A DNA stretch of 64,000 bases, taken from the NCBI RefSeq assembly GCF_008370255.1, contig NZ_SEUI01000001.1:1075905-1139904 (forward strand), given 5' to 3'. Shown in pieces: positions 26,397-35,182 of the stretch; position 1 is the stretch's first letter, and each line of letters begins with the position of its first letter. This stretch comes from Pseudoalteromonas sp. FUC4 (GTDB taxonomy: Bacteria; Pseudomonadota; Gammaproteobacteria; Enterobacterales; Alteromonadaceae). Below the pieces are notes generated by a model. The model saw only the letters and a program-made list of their open reading frames with translations, did not search any database and was not told the DNA's origin. The position numbers and the translations under genes were made by a program.

Positions 26397-27521
26397 TTAT
26401 TTAGTGCGCTTAAACGGGTAAACCTGTTGTTTAAGCATACCTACGGGCATGTAATCCCCGACTACGCCATACGCTTGTGGCCACTCTTTTTGGCCTTTAA
26501 CAGCAGTACCAAACACATAATCTAAAAACGAAAAATGTGCAGCGTAATTTCGGTCAATCGCGGCTTTATCTGACGCATGATGCCAATGGTGAAACTGCGG
26601 TGTAACCATAAAATACTTTAGCCAGCCAAATTTCACACGTACATTTGCATGGTTAAACACAGCCTGTAAACCCACAATTATTACGTACAAACTAATTATT
26701 TGCTGTGAAAAACCAAGTACAAATATAGGCGTGAGCACTAAGCTGCGGGTAACGAGTATTTCAAGAATATGCTGGCGAGAGCCCGCTAACCAATCCATTT
26801 CTTTAGCACTGTGATGTACGCCATGAAAGCGCCATAATAAAGGGACTTCGTGATAGGCACGATGCACCCAATACTGCATTAAATCAGCCACGAGTATTAT
26901 TAAAAACAACTGCACTACAAAGGGAGTTTGCTCTATATAACCTTGTACTGTAGATGATACAGCCCAGCCAAAGCCATAATGCACAAAGTGGTTAGTAACG
27001 AGTAATACAAAACCAATAATTAAATGATTTACAAAAAAGTGGTTTAAATCGCCTCGCCACTCGCTACGTAATATTTTTTGCTCTTTTCGATGGGGTAGTA
27101 GCTTTTCAATAACAATAAATATGAGTGTTGAGCCGAGTAAATCTAAAATAAACCAATCAAGCCCTATGTAAGGTGTGTCGGTAGCAAATTCGTTTACTTC
27201 AACGTTTGGTCCGCCAAACATGATAGCGAGTAAAATAAAAAACCACGCTGTAGCCCCTAAACGCTTATTGGTATTACGTACAAAGTTAAGTAATCCTAAA
27301 CTGCCCGAGACCAATAATGATGCAAACATAAGCTGACGTAAAAAGTCGACGCTGTAGCTTTTTCTAAGCTCTGGTGTCGTTAAGTATTCAGGAAAGTGAA
27401 ACGCTAATACGCCTAAGCAACTCAGTATTGCTAAAAAGCAGGCTATGTAGCCACTTATGTTGCCCTCACCTATCTGAAGATGATTTGTGCGAAATACTTT
27501 TCGCGATAAAGCTCTGATCAT
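26397..27521 (-). CDS. Sterol desaturase / fatty acid hydroxylase-family membrane protein
   Basis: A 374-residue integral membrane di-iron enzyme. The ATG at 27521 is preceded by GGAATAATAAAA and is preferred over an upstream start at 27587. Helices occupy the first half; the histidine boxes are HRAYHEVPLLWRFHGVHHS, HILE, HANV and FHHWHHASD, as in the fatty acid hydroxylase superfamily (HxxxH, HxxHH). These enzymes hydroxylate or desaturate lipids such as hopanoids, carotenoids or alkylglycerols; the substrate is not shown by neighbours. Confidence 0.88.
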   Translation of the reverse strand: MIRALSRKVFRTNHLQIGEGNISGYIACFLAILSCLGVLAFHFPEYLTTPELRKSYSVDFLRQLMFASLLVSGSLGLLNFVRNTNKRLGATAWFFILLAIMFGGPNVEVNEFATDTPYIGLDWFILDLLGSTLIFIVIEKLLPHRKEQKILRSEWRGDLNHFFVNHLIIGFVLLVTNHFVHYGFGWAVSSTVQGYIEQTPFVVQLFLIILVADLMQYWVHRAYHEVPLLWRFHGVHHSAKEMDWLAGSRQHILEILVTRSLVLTPIFVLGFSQQIISLYVIIVGLQAVFNHANVRVKFGWLKYFMVTPQFHHWHHASDKAAIDRNYAAHFSFLDYVFGTAVKGQKEWPQAYGVVGDYMPVGMLKQQVYPFKRTK

Positions 27522-27669
27522 TTTTATTATTCCTTGCGTCGTTGAGTTGATTAAATACAACGAAATTCCATTGATTAACACACCCACATATTAACAAAAT
27601 TTAGGGTATAAAAAATACAAATAGTTCCCTCCTAATTTTGAATTGCAAATATACAGATAAACCAAACGC

Positions 27670-27694
27670 AAAAAAGCCACGCAATGCGTGGCTT
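27670..27694 (-). terminator. Terminator of the edd-eda-gap operon
   Basis: On the minus strand AGCCACGC and GCGTGGCT form a perfect 8-bp stem with a 3-base loop, followed by TTTTT, about 33 bases beyond the gap stop. Confidence 0.88.
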
Positions 27695-27726
27695 GGTTGG
27701 ATAAAGCTAAACTTTTATAAGGTCAA

Positions 27727-28731
27727 TTATAAGTACTGACCTAATGCTTTAACTTGGTCTAACATGCGGTTTGAGAAACCCCACTCGTTGTCGTACCAAG
27801 CCATTACTTTAACTAGTTTGCCATTGGCTTTAGTTTGCGTTGCATCAAAGATTGACGACGCTGGGTTATGGTTAAAGTCGATAGAAACAAGCGGAAGCTC
27901 GTTATATTCTAAAATACTCTTCATTGAACCCGTTGCTGCTTCTTTCATGATTGCATTGATTTCTTCTGCAGTCGTATCACGCTTAGTGATAAACGTAAAA
28001 TCAACTAAAGAAACATTGATTGTAGGAACACGTACAGACATACCGTCTAATTTACCAGCAAGTTCTGGTAATACTAAACCAACAGCTGCCGCAGCACCTG
28101 TTTTAGTTGGGATCATAGATTGAGTTGCACTACGCGCACGGTATAAATCTGGGTGGTAAACGTCAGATAAGTTTTGATCGTTTGTGTAAGCGTGAATAGT
28201 CGTCATGCTACCTTGTTCAATACCTACTGTGTCGTTAATTGCTTTTGCAATTGGCGCTAAACAGTTAGTAGTACAAGAAGCGTTAGAAATGATATTGCTA
28301 TCAGCATTAATTACGTCGCTGTTTACACCATGTACTACTGTTGCATCTAAACCAGTACCTGGAGCAGATACGATTACTTTTTTAGCGCCTGCAGTAATGT
28401 GCTTTGCAGCGTCATCACGTTTAGTGAAAAAACCAGTACATTCTAAAACGATATCTACGTTTAGCTCTTTCCACGGTAAGTTTGCAGGATCACGCTCTTG
28501 CGTTAACGTAATTACGTCATCCCCAATTAGCATAGTGTTATTTTCAAGCGTTACTTTTTTAGAAAATTGACCATGAACTGAATCATATTGCGTTAAATGT
28601 GCATTTACGTTAGCTGGTGCTAAATCGTTAATTGCTACAATTTTAATTTCGCTGTTTTGAGCTGACTCATAAAGTGCACGTAAAACATTTCTACCGATAC
28701 GGCCGTAACCGTTAATTGCTACATTAATCAT
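27727..28731 (-). CDS. gap: Glyceraldehyde-3-phosphate dehydrogenase, type I
   Basis: Oxidises and phosphorylates glyceraldehyde 3-phosphate. At 334 residues it is full length. The Rossmann motif NGYGRIGRN, Asp36 in INDLAP (typical of NAD preference), catalytic Cys153 (ASCTTNC) and His180 are present. It lies 9 bases after eda, as last gene of edd-eda-gap, so the enzyme that uses the glyceraldehyde 3-phosphate released by Eda is co-expressed with it. A housekeeping gap gene may exist elsewhere. Confidence 0.95.
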   Translation of the reverse strand: MINVAINGYGRIGRNVLRALYESAQNSEIKIVAINDLAPANVNAHLTQYDSVHGQFSKKVTLENNTMLIGDDVITLTQERDPANLPWKELNVDIVLECTGFFTKRDDAAKHITAGAKKVIVSAPGTGLDATVVHGVNSDVINADSNIISNASCTTNCLAPIAKAINDTVGIEQGSMTTIHAYTNDQNLSDVYHPDLYRARSATQSMIPTKTGAAAAVGLVLPELAGKLDGMSVRVPTINVSLVDFTFITKRDTTAEEINAIMKEAATGSMKSILEYNELPLVSIDFNHNPASSIFDATQTKANGKLVKVMAWYDNEWGFSNRMLDQVKALGQYL

Positions 28732-28740
28732 TTTAGACTC

Positions 28741-29361
28741 CTATTTAAGTTCACTTGCTTGGCGAGCAAGCGCTTCAATTGCTTGCCAGTCTTTATTTTC
28801 AATTAGTTGTTTATCTAGCATCCACGTACCACCCACACAAATAACGTTGTTAAGCGCTAAATAGTTAGGTGCAGTTGCTAGGCTAATGCCGCCAGTTGGG
28901 CAAAAAGTAATATGTGGTAATGGGCCACCGATTGATTTAAGCATTGCTGTTCCGCCGGCAGCTTCTGCGGGGAAGAATTTTAAATACTTAAAACCATGCG
29001 ACGCAAGTTGCATAACTTCACTTGCAGTTGCAGCGCCTGGTAAAAATGGTATATCTGATGTTTTAGCTAAAGCAATAAGCTCGTCGCTAACACCTGGACT
29101 CACCATAAAATCTGCACCAGCGGCAACCGAAAGATCAAAACTCACCTTATCTACTACCGTACCAGTGCCTACATAAGCTTCAGGTACTTCTGCTTTCATT
29201 AGCTTTACAGCTTCTGCAGCAATAGGTGTACGTAGTGTTATTTCTAAGGCTTTTAAGCCACCGTTGTATAACGCTCTTGCAAGTGGTGCTGCATCTTCTA
29301 ATTTTTCGATTACAACCACTGGCACTACGGGTGCCGATGCTAAGATTTTTTCAATACTCAT
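28741..29361 (-). CDS. eda: 2-keto-3-deoxy-6-phosphogluconate aldolase
   Basis: Splits KDPG into pyruvate and glyceraldehyde 3-phosphate, the second step of the Entner-Doudoroff pathway. At 206 residues it is a class I aldolase; the Schiff-base lysine is Lys128 (YLKFFPAEAAGG), and Glu40 (ALEITLRT) is the expected acid-base residue. Second gene of the edd operon, 33 bases after edd. Confidence 0.96.
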   Translation of the reverse strand: MSIEKILASAPVVPVVVIEKLEDAAPLARALYNGGLKALEITLRTPIAAEAVKLMKAEVPEAYVGTGTVVDKVSFDLSVAAGADFMVSPGVSDELIALAKTSDIPFLPGAATASEVMQLASHGFKYLKFFPAEAAGGTAMLKSIGGPLPHITFCPTGGISLATAPNYLALNNVICVGGTWMLDKQLIENKDWQAIEALARQASELK

Positions 29362-29394
29362 TACTTGTTCCTCATTACCCAGTATGGCTAATAT

Positions 29395-31245
29395 TTATTC
29401 AAGTCCAAAAGCACTCGCGCCTAAATCGGCACTGCTTACGATATTTCTAAATCCAGTAAATAATTCACGACCTGTACCAAATGTTGCACTTGGCAGGCTA
29501 AGTTCTGCTTCACGTTTAGCAAGTTCTTCGTCGCTAACGTGTACTTTTAAAATTCCGTTTGGCGCATCAAGCGTTACTAAATCACCTTCTCGGATTTTAG
29601 CAATAATGCCACCTTCTACTGCTTCTGGTGCTAAGTGGATAGCAGCAGGTACTTTACCTGATGCGCCCGACATACGGCCGTCAGTAACAATGGCTACTTT
29701 AAAGCCTTCATCTTGAAGCGTTGCCATTACTGGCGTTAATTTATGTAGCTCTGGCATACCTTTCGCTTTAGGGCCTTGCTCTTTTAGCACGGCAATAAAG
29801 TCTTGGTTTAATTCGCCACGCGTGTATGCGTCTTGCAGAGCACCTTGCGAGCTAAATACTTTTGCAGGAGCAGTAACGGTTTGATGTTCTTCAGCAACAG
29901 CTGACACTTTGATGACAGCTTTACCTAAGTTACCCGTTAGAAGTTGCAAACCACCTTGCTTACTAAATGGGTTACTCACTGGACGAAGTACTTCTTCATC
30001 GTGCGAGTTTGCTGGGCAATCTACCCATTTAACTTTAGTTGGGCCAGTTGAGTCGCTCATGATCAAGCTATCGTCTTTATCCAAACGAGGCTCTGTCATG
30101 TATGGCGCAAGGCCATCGCCCAACATTGTTTTAACATCTGTATGTAAGTAACCAGCGCTTGCTAGTTCTCGCATTAAGAAACCCATACCGCCAGCTGCTT
30201 GGAAATGGTTTACATCAGCTGAGCCGTTAGGGTAAATACGTGTAAGTAATGGTACAACTTCTGATAAATCAGACATATCTTTCCACGTAACCTGAATGCC
30301 CGCCGCTTTTGCTATCGCAACAATATGAATGGCATGGTTAGTAGAACCACCTGTAGAAAGCAGGCCTACTAAGCCGTTTATGATCGTTTTTTCACTGATC
30401 ACATCGGCTAAACACGGACTGTCTTTATCATCTGTAAGTTGCTTAAGCATTGTTTCTACAGCATTACCTGTAAGACCATCGCGAAGCTCTGTGTAAGGAT
30501 TAATAAACGAGCTACCAGGAAGGTGTAAGCCCATTATTTCCATTAACATTTGGTTTGAGTTTGCAGTACCGTAGAACGTACACGTACCTGCGCTGTGATA
30601 AGACGCACTTTCAGCTTCTAATAAGTCTTCGCGGCTTACTAAACCTTGTGCAAACTTTTGGCGAATACGTGCTTTTTCTTTGTTAGGAATACCTGATTGC
30701 ATTGGACCTGCTGGTAAAAAGAACACAGGTAAATGACCAAACGACAATGCACCAATTAATAAACCCGGGACGATTTTGTCACAAACACCTAAACAAAAAA
30801 CGCCATCAAACACATCGTGCGAAAGAGAAATTGCTGTAGACATAGCAATTACATCGCGAGAAAAAAGTGAAAGTTCCATGCCGTCACGCCCTTGCGTAAC
30901 ACCATCACACATTGCAGGAACGCCACCAGCAACTTGTGCTGTAGCATCGAATTTGGTAGCAATGTCTTTAATTAAATCTGGGTAATCTTTGTATGGCACA
31001 TGAGCCGAAAGCATATCGTTATATGAGTTGATAATAGCAAGATTTGGCTGCTCATCAGCCTTTAAGCGCGCTTTGTCATCACTGCTACAAGCAGCCATAA
31101 CATGGGCTATATTGCCGCAACCTAAACCGGCACGAACTCTTGTTTGTTTTTTTGCGTGTGAAATGCGTTCTAAATAATCTTGACGGGTATTTTTACTGCG
31201 TTCGATAACGCGCTGGGTAACTTCTTGAATACGAGGATGTAACAT
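29395..31245 (-). CDS. edd: 6-phosphogluconate dehydratase
   Basis: Dehydrates 6-phosphogluconate to KDPG, the committing step of the Entner-Doudoroff route. The 616 residues match Edd (about 605) of the IlvD/Edd iron-sulphur dehydratases. Cluster-associated cysteines are visible in [13 protein letters not shown] and [16 protein letters not shown], plus the conserved [17 protein letters not shown] near the C-terminus. First gene of edd-eda-gap. Two identical LacI-type palindromes lie 134 and 167 bases upstream of the ATG, so regulation by the adjacent LacI protein is likely. Confidence 0.96.
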   Translation of the reverse strand: MLHPRIQEVTQRVIERSKNTRQDYLERISHAKKQTRVRAGLGCGNIAHVMAACSSDDKARLKADEQPNLAIINSYNDMLSAHVPYKDYPDLIKDIATKFDATAQVAGGVPAMCDGVTQGRDGMELSLFSRDVIAMSTAISLSHDVFDGVFCLGVCDKIVPGLLIGALSFGHLPVFFLPAGPMQSGIPNKEKARIRQKFAQGLVSREDLLEAESASYHSAGTCTFYGTANSNQMLMEIMGLHLPGSSFINPYTELRDGLTGNAVETMLKQLTDDKDSPCLADVISEKTIINGLVGLLSTGGSTNHAIHIVAIAKAAGIQVTWKDMSDLSEVVPLLTRIYPNGSADVNHFQAAGGMGFLMRELASAGYLHTDVKTMLGDGLAPYMTEPRLDKDDSLIMSDSTGPTKVKWVDCPANSHDEEVLRPVSNPFSKQGGLQLLTGNLGKAVIKVSAVAEEHQTVTAPAKVFSSQGALQDAYTRGELNQDFIAVLKEQGPKAKGMPELHKLTPVMATLQDEGFKVAIVTDGRMSGASGKVPAAIHLAPEAVEGGIIAKIREGDLVTLDAPNGILKVHVSDEELAKREAELSLPSATFGTGRELFTGFRNIVSSADLGASAFGLE

Positions 31246-31378
31246 AATTTAACTCATCTCTATTAGTTAGAGGATAAAGGCTCAGTAGCAACTACAGACT
31301 CCACGTAAATAACTGTACTGAGCATCTTTGATTTACCCGTTCAAAGGTACGCTACCAGGGAGCCTCTCACAACAACCC

Positions 31379-31392
31379 TGACACCGGTGTCA
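31379..31392. promoter_or_regulatory. LacI-type operator, copy 1 (edd)
   Basis: Perfect palindrome TGACACCGGTGTCA with the central CG typical of LacI-family sites. Its centre is 33 bp (about three helical turns) from copy 2. Confidence 0.8.
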
Positions 31393-31411
31393 CTGTATTA
31401 ACGCATAGCAA

Positions 31412-31425
31412 TGACACCGGTGTCA
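31412..31425. promoter_or_regulatory. LacI-type operator, copy 2 (edd)
   Basis: Identical 14-mer TGACACCGGTGTCA. Its left half, with the next base, reads TTGACA on the minus strand, so it would overlap the edd -35 region. Confidence 0.8.
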
Positions 31426-31520
31426 ACCCTAGGTAACAAAAATAGTCTAATATTTTAACATGACCGAATAATGACCTAATTCATTTTTAGGCACAAAGTA
31501 TATTTTAGCAAGATCAGAGT

Positions 31521-31557
31521 AAAAAAAGCCCGAATAAGCGTCACTCATATTCGGGCT
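31521..31557 (-). terminator. Terminator of glk-lacI-1
   Basis: On the minus strand AGCCCGAATA pairs with TATTCGGGCT (10 bp, 11-base loop), followed by TTTTTTT, 24 bases past the lacI-1 stop. Confidence 0.88.
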
Positions 31558-31580
31558 ACTGTGAAAATATCCTTAACTCA

Positions 31581-32594
31581 CTATTTTATCGCAGAGGTTG
31601 ACTCACGTGTAATCAAGCGCGACTCAAGCGTTACCTGATACGGCTGCTCTTGTGGTTGAGCTATGTGTGAAATTAGTTGTGTTACGGCTTGTTTTGTCAT
31701 TTCCTCAACGGGCTGTGCAATCGTTGTTAACCCAGGCCAAATATGACGTGCAATGGGTGCATTATCAAACCCAGCTATTGAAATGTCATCAGGCACTTTT
31801 AATTGGCGCTGAGTTGCTAATTTAAGTACGGCTGCCGCCATGTAATCGTTTGATGCAAATACAGCGGTTGGCCTAGGTGATAAATCTAAAATACTACGTG
31901 CACTATCTACACCTGAGTGATAACTAAAATTACCCTCCTCGACTAAGCGCTCGTCAAATTCTATACCATGGCTTGCAAGTGAACGCCTGTAACCTTTAAA
32001 ACGTTGTTGCGTGGCACTGTGATCTGGGTGCCCTTTAATAAAGGCTATCGATTTATGACCGAGGTTAATTAAATGCTCGGTAATCTCAAATGCGCCTTGC
32101 TCATCGTTGCTACGCACAGAAATTGAATCATCTTGTAGTAAAGCCGATGCAACTCTTGCGTAAGGGATTTTTTTAGATTTTAAAAAGGAAACGAGTTTAG
32201 CAAAATCCCCAAAAGGAGGCGTTAATACAATGCCATCTAATCGAGAAGTTTGTAGTAATTGTTCAATATTATTTATAAGTGCTTCACCACGAAACTCACA
32301 AGGGTGTATCAATAAATTATAATTGTTTTCTTTACACGCTTCTAAGGCGCCCGTTTGCACTCGGGTAATATAACTTTTACTTGGGTTATCGTATAAACAG
32401 CCAATAATAAAGCTACGATTTTGAGCAAGACCTCGTGCAATTGGATTTGGGGTGTAATCAAGCTCTTTAAATACCGCAAGCACCTTTTCTCGGGTCGCGG
32501 CACTTACGTTAGGCTCATTGTTTAAAACGCGTGATACGGTTTTTTTAGAAACCCCTGCATGGCTTGCTACACTATTTATGGTTACTTTTTTCAT
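31581..32594 (-). CDS. LacI-family regulator 1, candidate Entner-Doudoroff/glucose repressor
   Basis: A 337-residue regulator. Residues 3-50 are the LacI helix-turn-helix (INSVASHAGVSKKTVSRVLN) plus hinge (PNPIARGLAQ); the remainder is a periplasmic-binding-protein-like sugar or sugar-phosphate sensor. It sits between glk and edd, 38 bases after glk. The recognition helix carries Lys directly after VS, as in E. coli GntR, whose sites also have an ACCGGT core, so I assign it to the TGACACCGGTGTCA operators. That assignment and the effector (for example KDPG, 6-phosphogluconate or glucose) are inference. Confidence 0.9.
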   Translation of the reverse strand: MKKVTINSVASHAGVSKKTVSRVLNNEPNVSAATREKVLAVFKELDYTPNPIARGLAQNRSFIIGCLYDNPSKSYITRVQTGALEACKENNYNLLIHPCEFRGEALINNIEQLLQTSRLDGIVLTPPFGDFAKLVSFLKSKKIPYARVASALLQDDSISVRSNDEQGAFEITEHLINLGHKSIAFIKGHPDHSATQQRFKGYRRSLASHGIEFDERLVEEGNFSYHSGVDSARSILDLSPRPTAVFASNDYMAAAVLKLATQRQLKVPDDISIAGFDNAPIARHIWPGLTTIAQPVEEMTKQAVTQLISHIAQPQEQPYQVTLESRLITRESTSAIK

Positions 32595-32632
32595 CTATCC
32601 ATTATCCAAATACAACCTGTAAGACCAAAGCC

Positions 32633-33625
32633 CTATTTGCTATTGTGTAAACACGCAGCAGCGCCAATAAGCGGAATATTATCTTGTGTTACGAGTGTTA
32701 CAGGGATTTGCCCTGCGTACTGCGACATAATACCCTTTTGCGAAAATCGTTCAACAAAACGGCTCTCAAGAAGTCTTACTTGCATACGAGGTAGTATTCC
32801 ACCGCCGATAAATAGTCCACCTAAGGCGCCATAAACTACGGCTAGATCGCCAGCAACACTGCCAATCCAATCACAAAACTGGTTTAAGGTTGCATCACAC
32901 ACGTCACATTCACCACTATTCGCTAGGCTGCTAATTTGTGCGGCATCTAAATTTTTAGCTGTTACACCCTTGACCGCAGACATTGCTTTGTATAAATGCG
33001 TTATGCCAGGACCTGAAAATACTGTTTCGATAGAAACATGGGGATGATCTTTACGTAACTCATTTAATAATAAAGTATCGAGTTCATTAACAGGTGCAAG
33101 TGATATATGCCCCCCTTCTGAACTCAACACTGCGGTAGATTGGGACGTTCTAACTAAACACGCGGCACCAAAACCAGTACCAGGACCTATAACACCAATG
33201 TTTGCGTTATCATCAGCTTGACCTGATTTAACAATGACGTTTTGTTTAGGATCTAAGTAAGGTGCAGCGTAAGCAAAGGCAGCAAAATCATTAATGACTT
33301 CAAGTTGCTGTAAATCAAAATGAGTTTTAAATTCACTGACGCTAAAATGCCAACCTAAATTGGTTAAATGCACTTGCCCGGCTTTTATTGGCCCTGCAAC
33401 GGCTAAACATGCGCGTTTGGGTGAAATATGCGGGACTGTTTGTAAGTATTGCTCAAGCGCACTTTCAAGAGAACCAAAATTGGCACTAGGAAAAATATTA
33501 ATGTGCTCTATTATAAATTGGTTAGTCTGTTCATTAAAAGCAGTTATTAAAGCAAAGCGGGCATTAGTGCCGCCAACATCAGCAACTAAGATGGGATCAA
33601 ATTGGGCAGAAGCGTTTGGGCTCAT
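32633..33625 (-). CDS. glk: Glucokinase
   Basis: ATP-dependent phosphorylation of glucose to glucose 6-phosphate. The 330 residues match the E. coli-type glucokinase family rather than ROK kinases. The phosphate-binding loop VADVGGTNARFAL is at residues 14-26; the sugar-site motif VINDFAAFAYA, and GPGTGFGAACLV and SEGGHISLAP, are present. It feeds the Entner-Doudoroff genes downstream and would phosphorylate glucose released by the amylolytic enzymes further right. A LacI-type operator lies inside its predicted promoter. Confidence 0.95.
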   Translation of the reverse strand: MSPNASAQFDPILVADVGGTNARFALITAFNEQTNQFIIEHINIFPSANFGSLESALEQYLQTVPHISPKRACLAVAGPIKAGQVHLTNLGWHFSVSEFKTHFDLQQLEVINDFAAFAYAAPYLDPKQNVIVKSGQADDNANIGVIGPGTGFGAACLVRTSQSTAVLSSEGGHISLAPVNELDTLLLNELRKDHPHVSIETVFSGPGITHLYKAMSAVKGVTAKNLDAAQISSLANSGECDVCDATLNQFCDWIGSVAGDLAVVYGALGGLFIGGGILPRMQVRLLESRFVERFSQKGIMSQYAGQIPVTLVTQDNIPLIGAAACLHNSK

Positions 33626-33794
33626 AGTATTATCTCTTTTGTTAAGCGACTCATGCTTATTATTTTACAATGGTGTACCATTGTTATTTATACTTTGAGC
33701 TATCACCTCAAAGTAGCTATCACAGTAAAAAATGCTGCCTATAAAAGATATAGACAGCGAATACGTTTTGACAACAAAATGATAAAACACTGAC

Positions 33795-33824
33795 ATTATG
33801 ACACCGGTGTCAGGAATTTATCAA
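33795..33824 (-). promoter_or_regulatory. Predicted glk promoter with embedded operator
   Basis: On the minus strand: TTGATA (33824-33819), an 18-base spacer, CATAAT (33800-33795). Each hexamer is one base off the sigma-70 consensus. The operator TGACACCGGTGTCA (33799-33812) fills most of the spacer and touches the -10, so bound repressor would exclude polymerase. The leader to the glk ATG would be about 160 bases. Confidence 0.6.
33799..33812. promoter_or_regulatory. LacI-type operator, copy 3 (glk / lacI-2)
   Basis: Third identical TGACACCGGTGTCA. It lies between the divergent glk and lacI-2 genes, 105 bases before the lacI-2 ATG. Confidence 0.8.
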
Positions 33825-33916
33825 TAAAAATATACGTTAATTCACAAAAAGCTTGAAATTATTCATCAATAAACGAAAATGACACAATTATTTATCAATT
33901 TAATTAAGTTGTAACA

Positions 33917-34936
33917 ATGAAAGGTAAAGCTACCTCATTTGATATTGCCCACTATGCAGGGGTATCTCAATCAACTGTATCTCGCGCTTTACGTAACAGC
34001 CACCTTGTTAATGAAGAAACACGCAAGCGTGTTTTCGATATAGCTAAAAAGCTTAATTATAAAGTAGATAAAAATGCGAGTAACCTTCGCACTCAACAAA
34101 GTAGTACGCTTGCATTATTGTTGTTCGAAGATCCCACCTCTGACGAGTCCCAAATAAATCCTTTCTTTTTAGCCATGCTTGGCAGTATTACCCGTGCTTG
34201 CGCTAAAGAAGGTTACGATTTATTAGTTTCATTTCAATCGGCCAGTGCTGATTGGCAAGCAGACTACGAAGACAGCCACAGAGCTGATGGCATTATTTTA
34301 CTCGGGTATGGCGATTACATTGATTACCAACCAAAATTTAACACCTTACTTGAACAAAACACTAAGTTTGTTTGTTGGGGAGCAACGGTAGATAACCGTC
34401 CCGATTTAACTGTTTGTTGCGATAACTACGGTGGCGGTAAGCTCGCCGCTGAGCACTTTATTGCACATAGTAGAACTGATTGCGCTTTTATTGGTGATGC
34501 CTCTGATCACAGCCCCGAATTTTTTAGTCGTTTTCAGGGTTTTAAAGATGAGCTATGGGCTAACAACGTTAAAATAAATGAGCGTAAAATGGCTAATGCT
34601 ATCTCTACTGAAGAATCTGGCTATCACGCCACACGTTCATTAATTGCTAATAATATTAAATTTAACGCCTTATTTGCTGCAAGTGACTTAATTGCTATTG
34701 GGGCTATACGCGCACTTAAAGAAGCAAATATTAACGTGCCAAAAGATGTTGCGGTAGTCGGCTTTGATAACATAGCCATTGCGAGTTATGTAAACCCACC
34801 ACTAACCACAATAGAGCAAAACACCACTATTGCTGGGCAAATGTTAGTAGAAAACCTATTAAAACTGATACGTGGTGAAGAAGTTCAAAGTACCCTACTT
34901 CCACCTGTATTAATTTCACGAAAAAGTAGCAGTTAA
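33917..34936 (+). CDS. LacI-family regulator 2, candidate maltodextrin regulator
   Basis: A 339-residue LacI-type protein: helix-turn-helix FDIAHYAGVSQSTVSRALRN at residues 8-27, hinge NASNLRTQ, then a sugar-binding domain (ALFAASDLIAIGAIRAL, VAVVGFDNIAIASYVNPPLT). It is divergent from glk and is followed, across a terminator, by the starch/maltodextrin genes. Its recognition residues (QS) differ from regulator 1 (KK), so I suggest it reads the other palindrome, TG(C/A)ATACGTAT(G/T)CA, found at the maltodextrin promoters. This is inference from proximity and motif count. Confidence 0.9.
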   Translation: MKGKATSFDIAHYAGVSQSTVSRALRNSHLVNEETRKRVFDIAKKLNYKVDKNASNLRTQQSSTLALLLFEDPTSDESQINPFFLAMLGSITRACAKEGYDLLVSFQSASADWQADYEDSHRADGIILLGYGDYIDYQPKFNTLLEQNTKFVCWGATVDNRPDLTVCCDNYGGGKLAAEHFIAHSRTDCAFIGDASDHSPEFFSRFQGFKDELWANNVKINERKMANAISTEESGYHATRSLIANNIKFNALFAASDLIAIGAIRALKEANINVPKDVAVVGFDNIAIASYVNPPLTTIEQNTTIAGQMLVENLLKLIRGEEVQSTLLPPVLISRKSSS

Positions 34937-34963
34937 AATATTCTAATAAAATTTCAATATAAC

Positions 34964-34997
34964 AAAAAAGCTTCTAAATAAATTTAGAAGCTTTTTT
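34964..34997. terminator. Bidirectional terminator after lacI-2
   Basis: A perfect 16-bp stem (34964-34979 with 34982-34997) including flanking A/T runs, 27 bases past the stop. Confidence 0.85.
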
Positions 34998-35012
34998 AAT
35001 AACTGCAGCATT

Positions 35013-35178
35013 TTATACCAATCCGCAATAATACTTAATCATTTTGCGGGACTAAACGTGTCGCTAACTGCGTTAAAAAATTCTTATTTAGAACAACTAA
35101 ATAGCGAATTTTTTGCCTAGCTATCAACACGTTTTGCCTGCCTCAAAATAGCTCACTTAATTAAGCGAATTGGTATTA
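35013..35178. repeat. 165-bp self-complementary element (MITE-like)
   Basis: The ends are inverted: ATACCAATCCGC (35015-35026) and GCGAATTGGTAT (35165-35176). Further nested pairs point to one centre: ATTTTG with CAAAAT, AAACGTGT with ACACGTTT, AAAAAATTC with GAATTTTTT, and TATTTAG (35084-35090 approx.) with CTAAATA around an AACAA loop. The whole element can fold as one long imperfect hairpin. No coding frame. It lies between lacI-2 and the glucoamylase stop. I believe similar sequences recur in Pseudoalteromonas genomes, but that is memory, not a search. Confidence 0.65.
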
Positions 35179-35182
35179 TATA

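Larger units (their letters stand above)
31246..31580. other. 335-bp region: edd promoter and lacI-1 terminator
   Basis: No gene. It carries the lacI-1 terminator near 31521-31557, then two 14-bp operators, then a leader of about 130 bases before edd. On the minus strand the outer operator includes TTGACA (31426-31421), a perfect -35 match, with TTAATA 19 bases downstream as a possible -10. The inner operator would then cover the transcription start. Confidence 0.6.

Noticed and set aside
29395..31245. Long open frames on the strand opposite to edd, gap and fabY
   Set aside because: They follow the codon bias of the sense genes, lack ribosome sites and family features, and are shadows.
33759..33766. 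GAATACGT upstream of lacI-2 as an autoregulatory half-site
   Set aside because: The other half does not match the palindrome, and short AT-rich matches are expected by chance.
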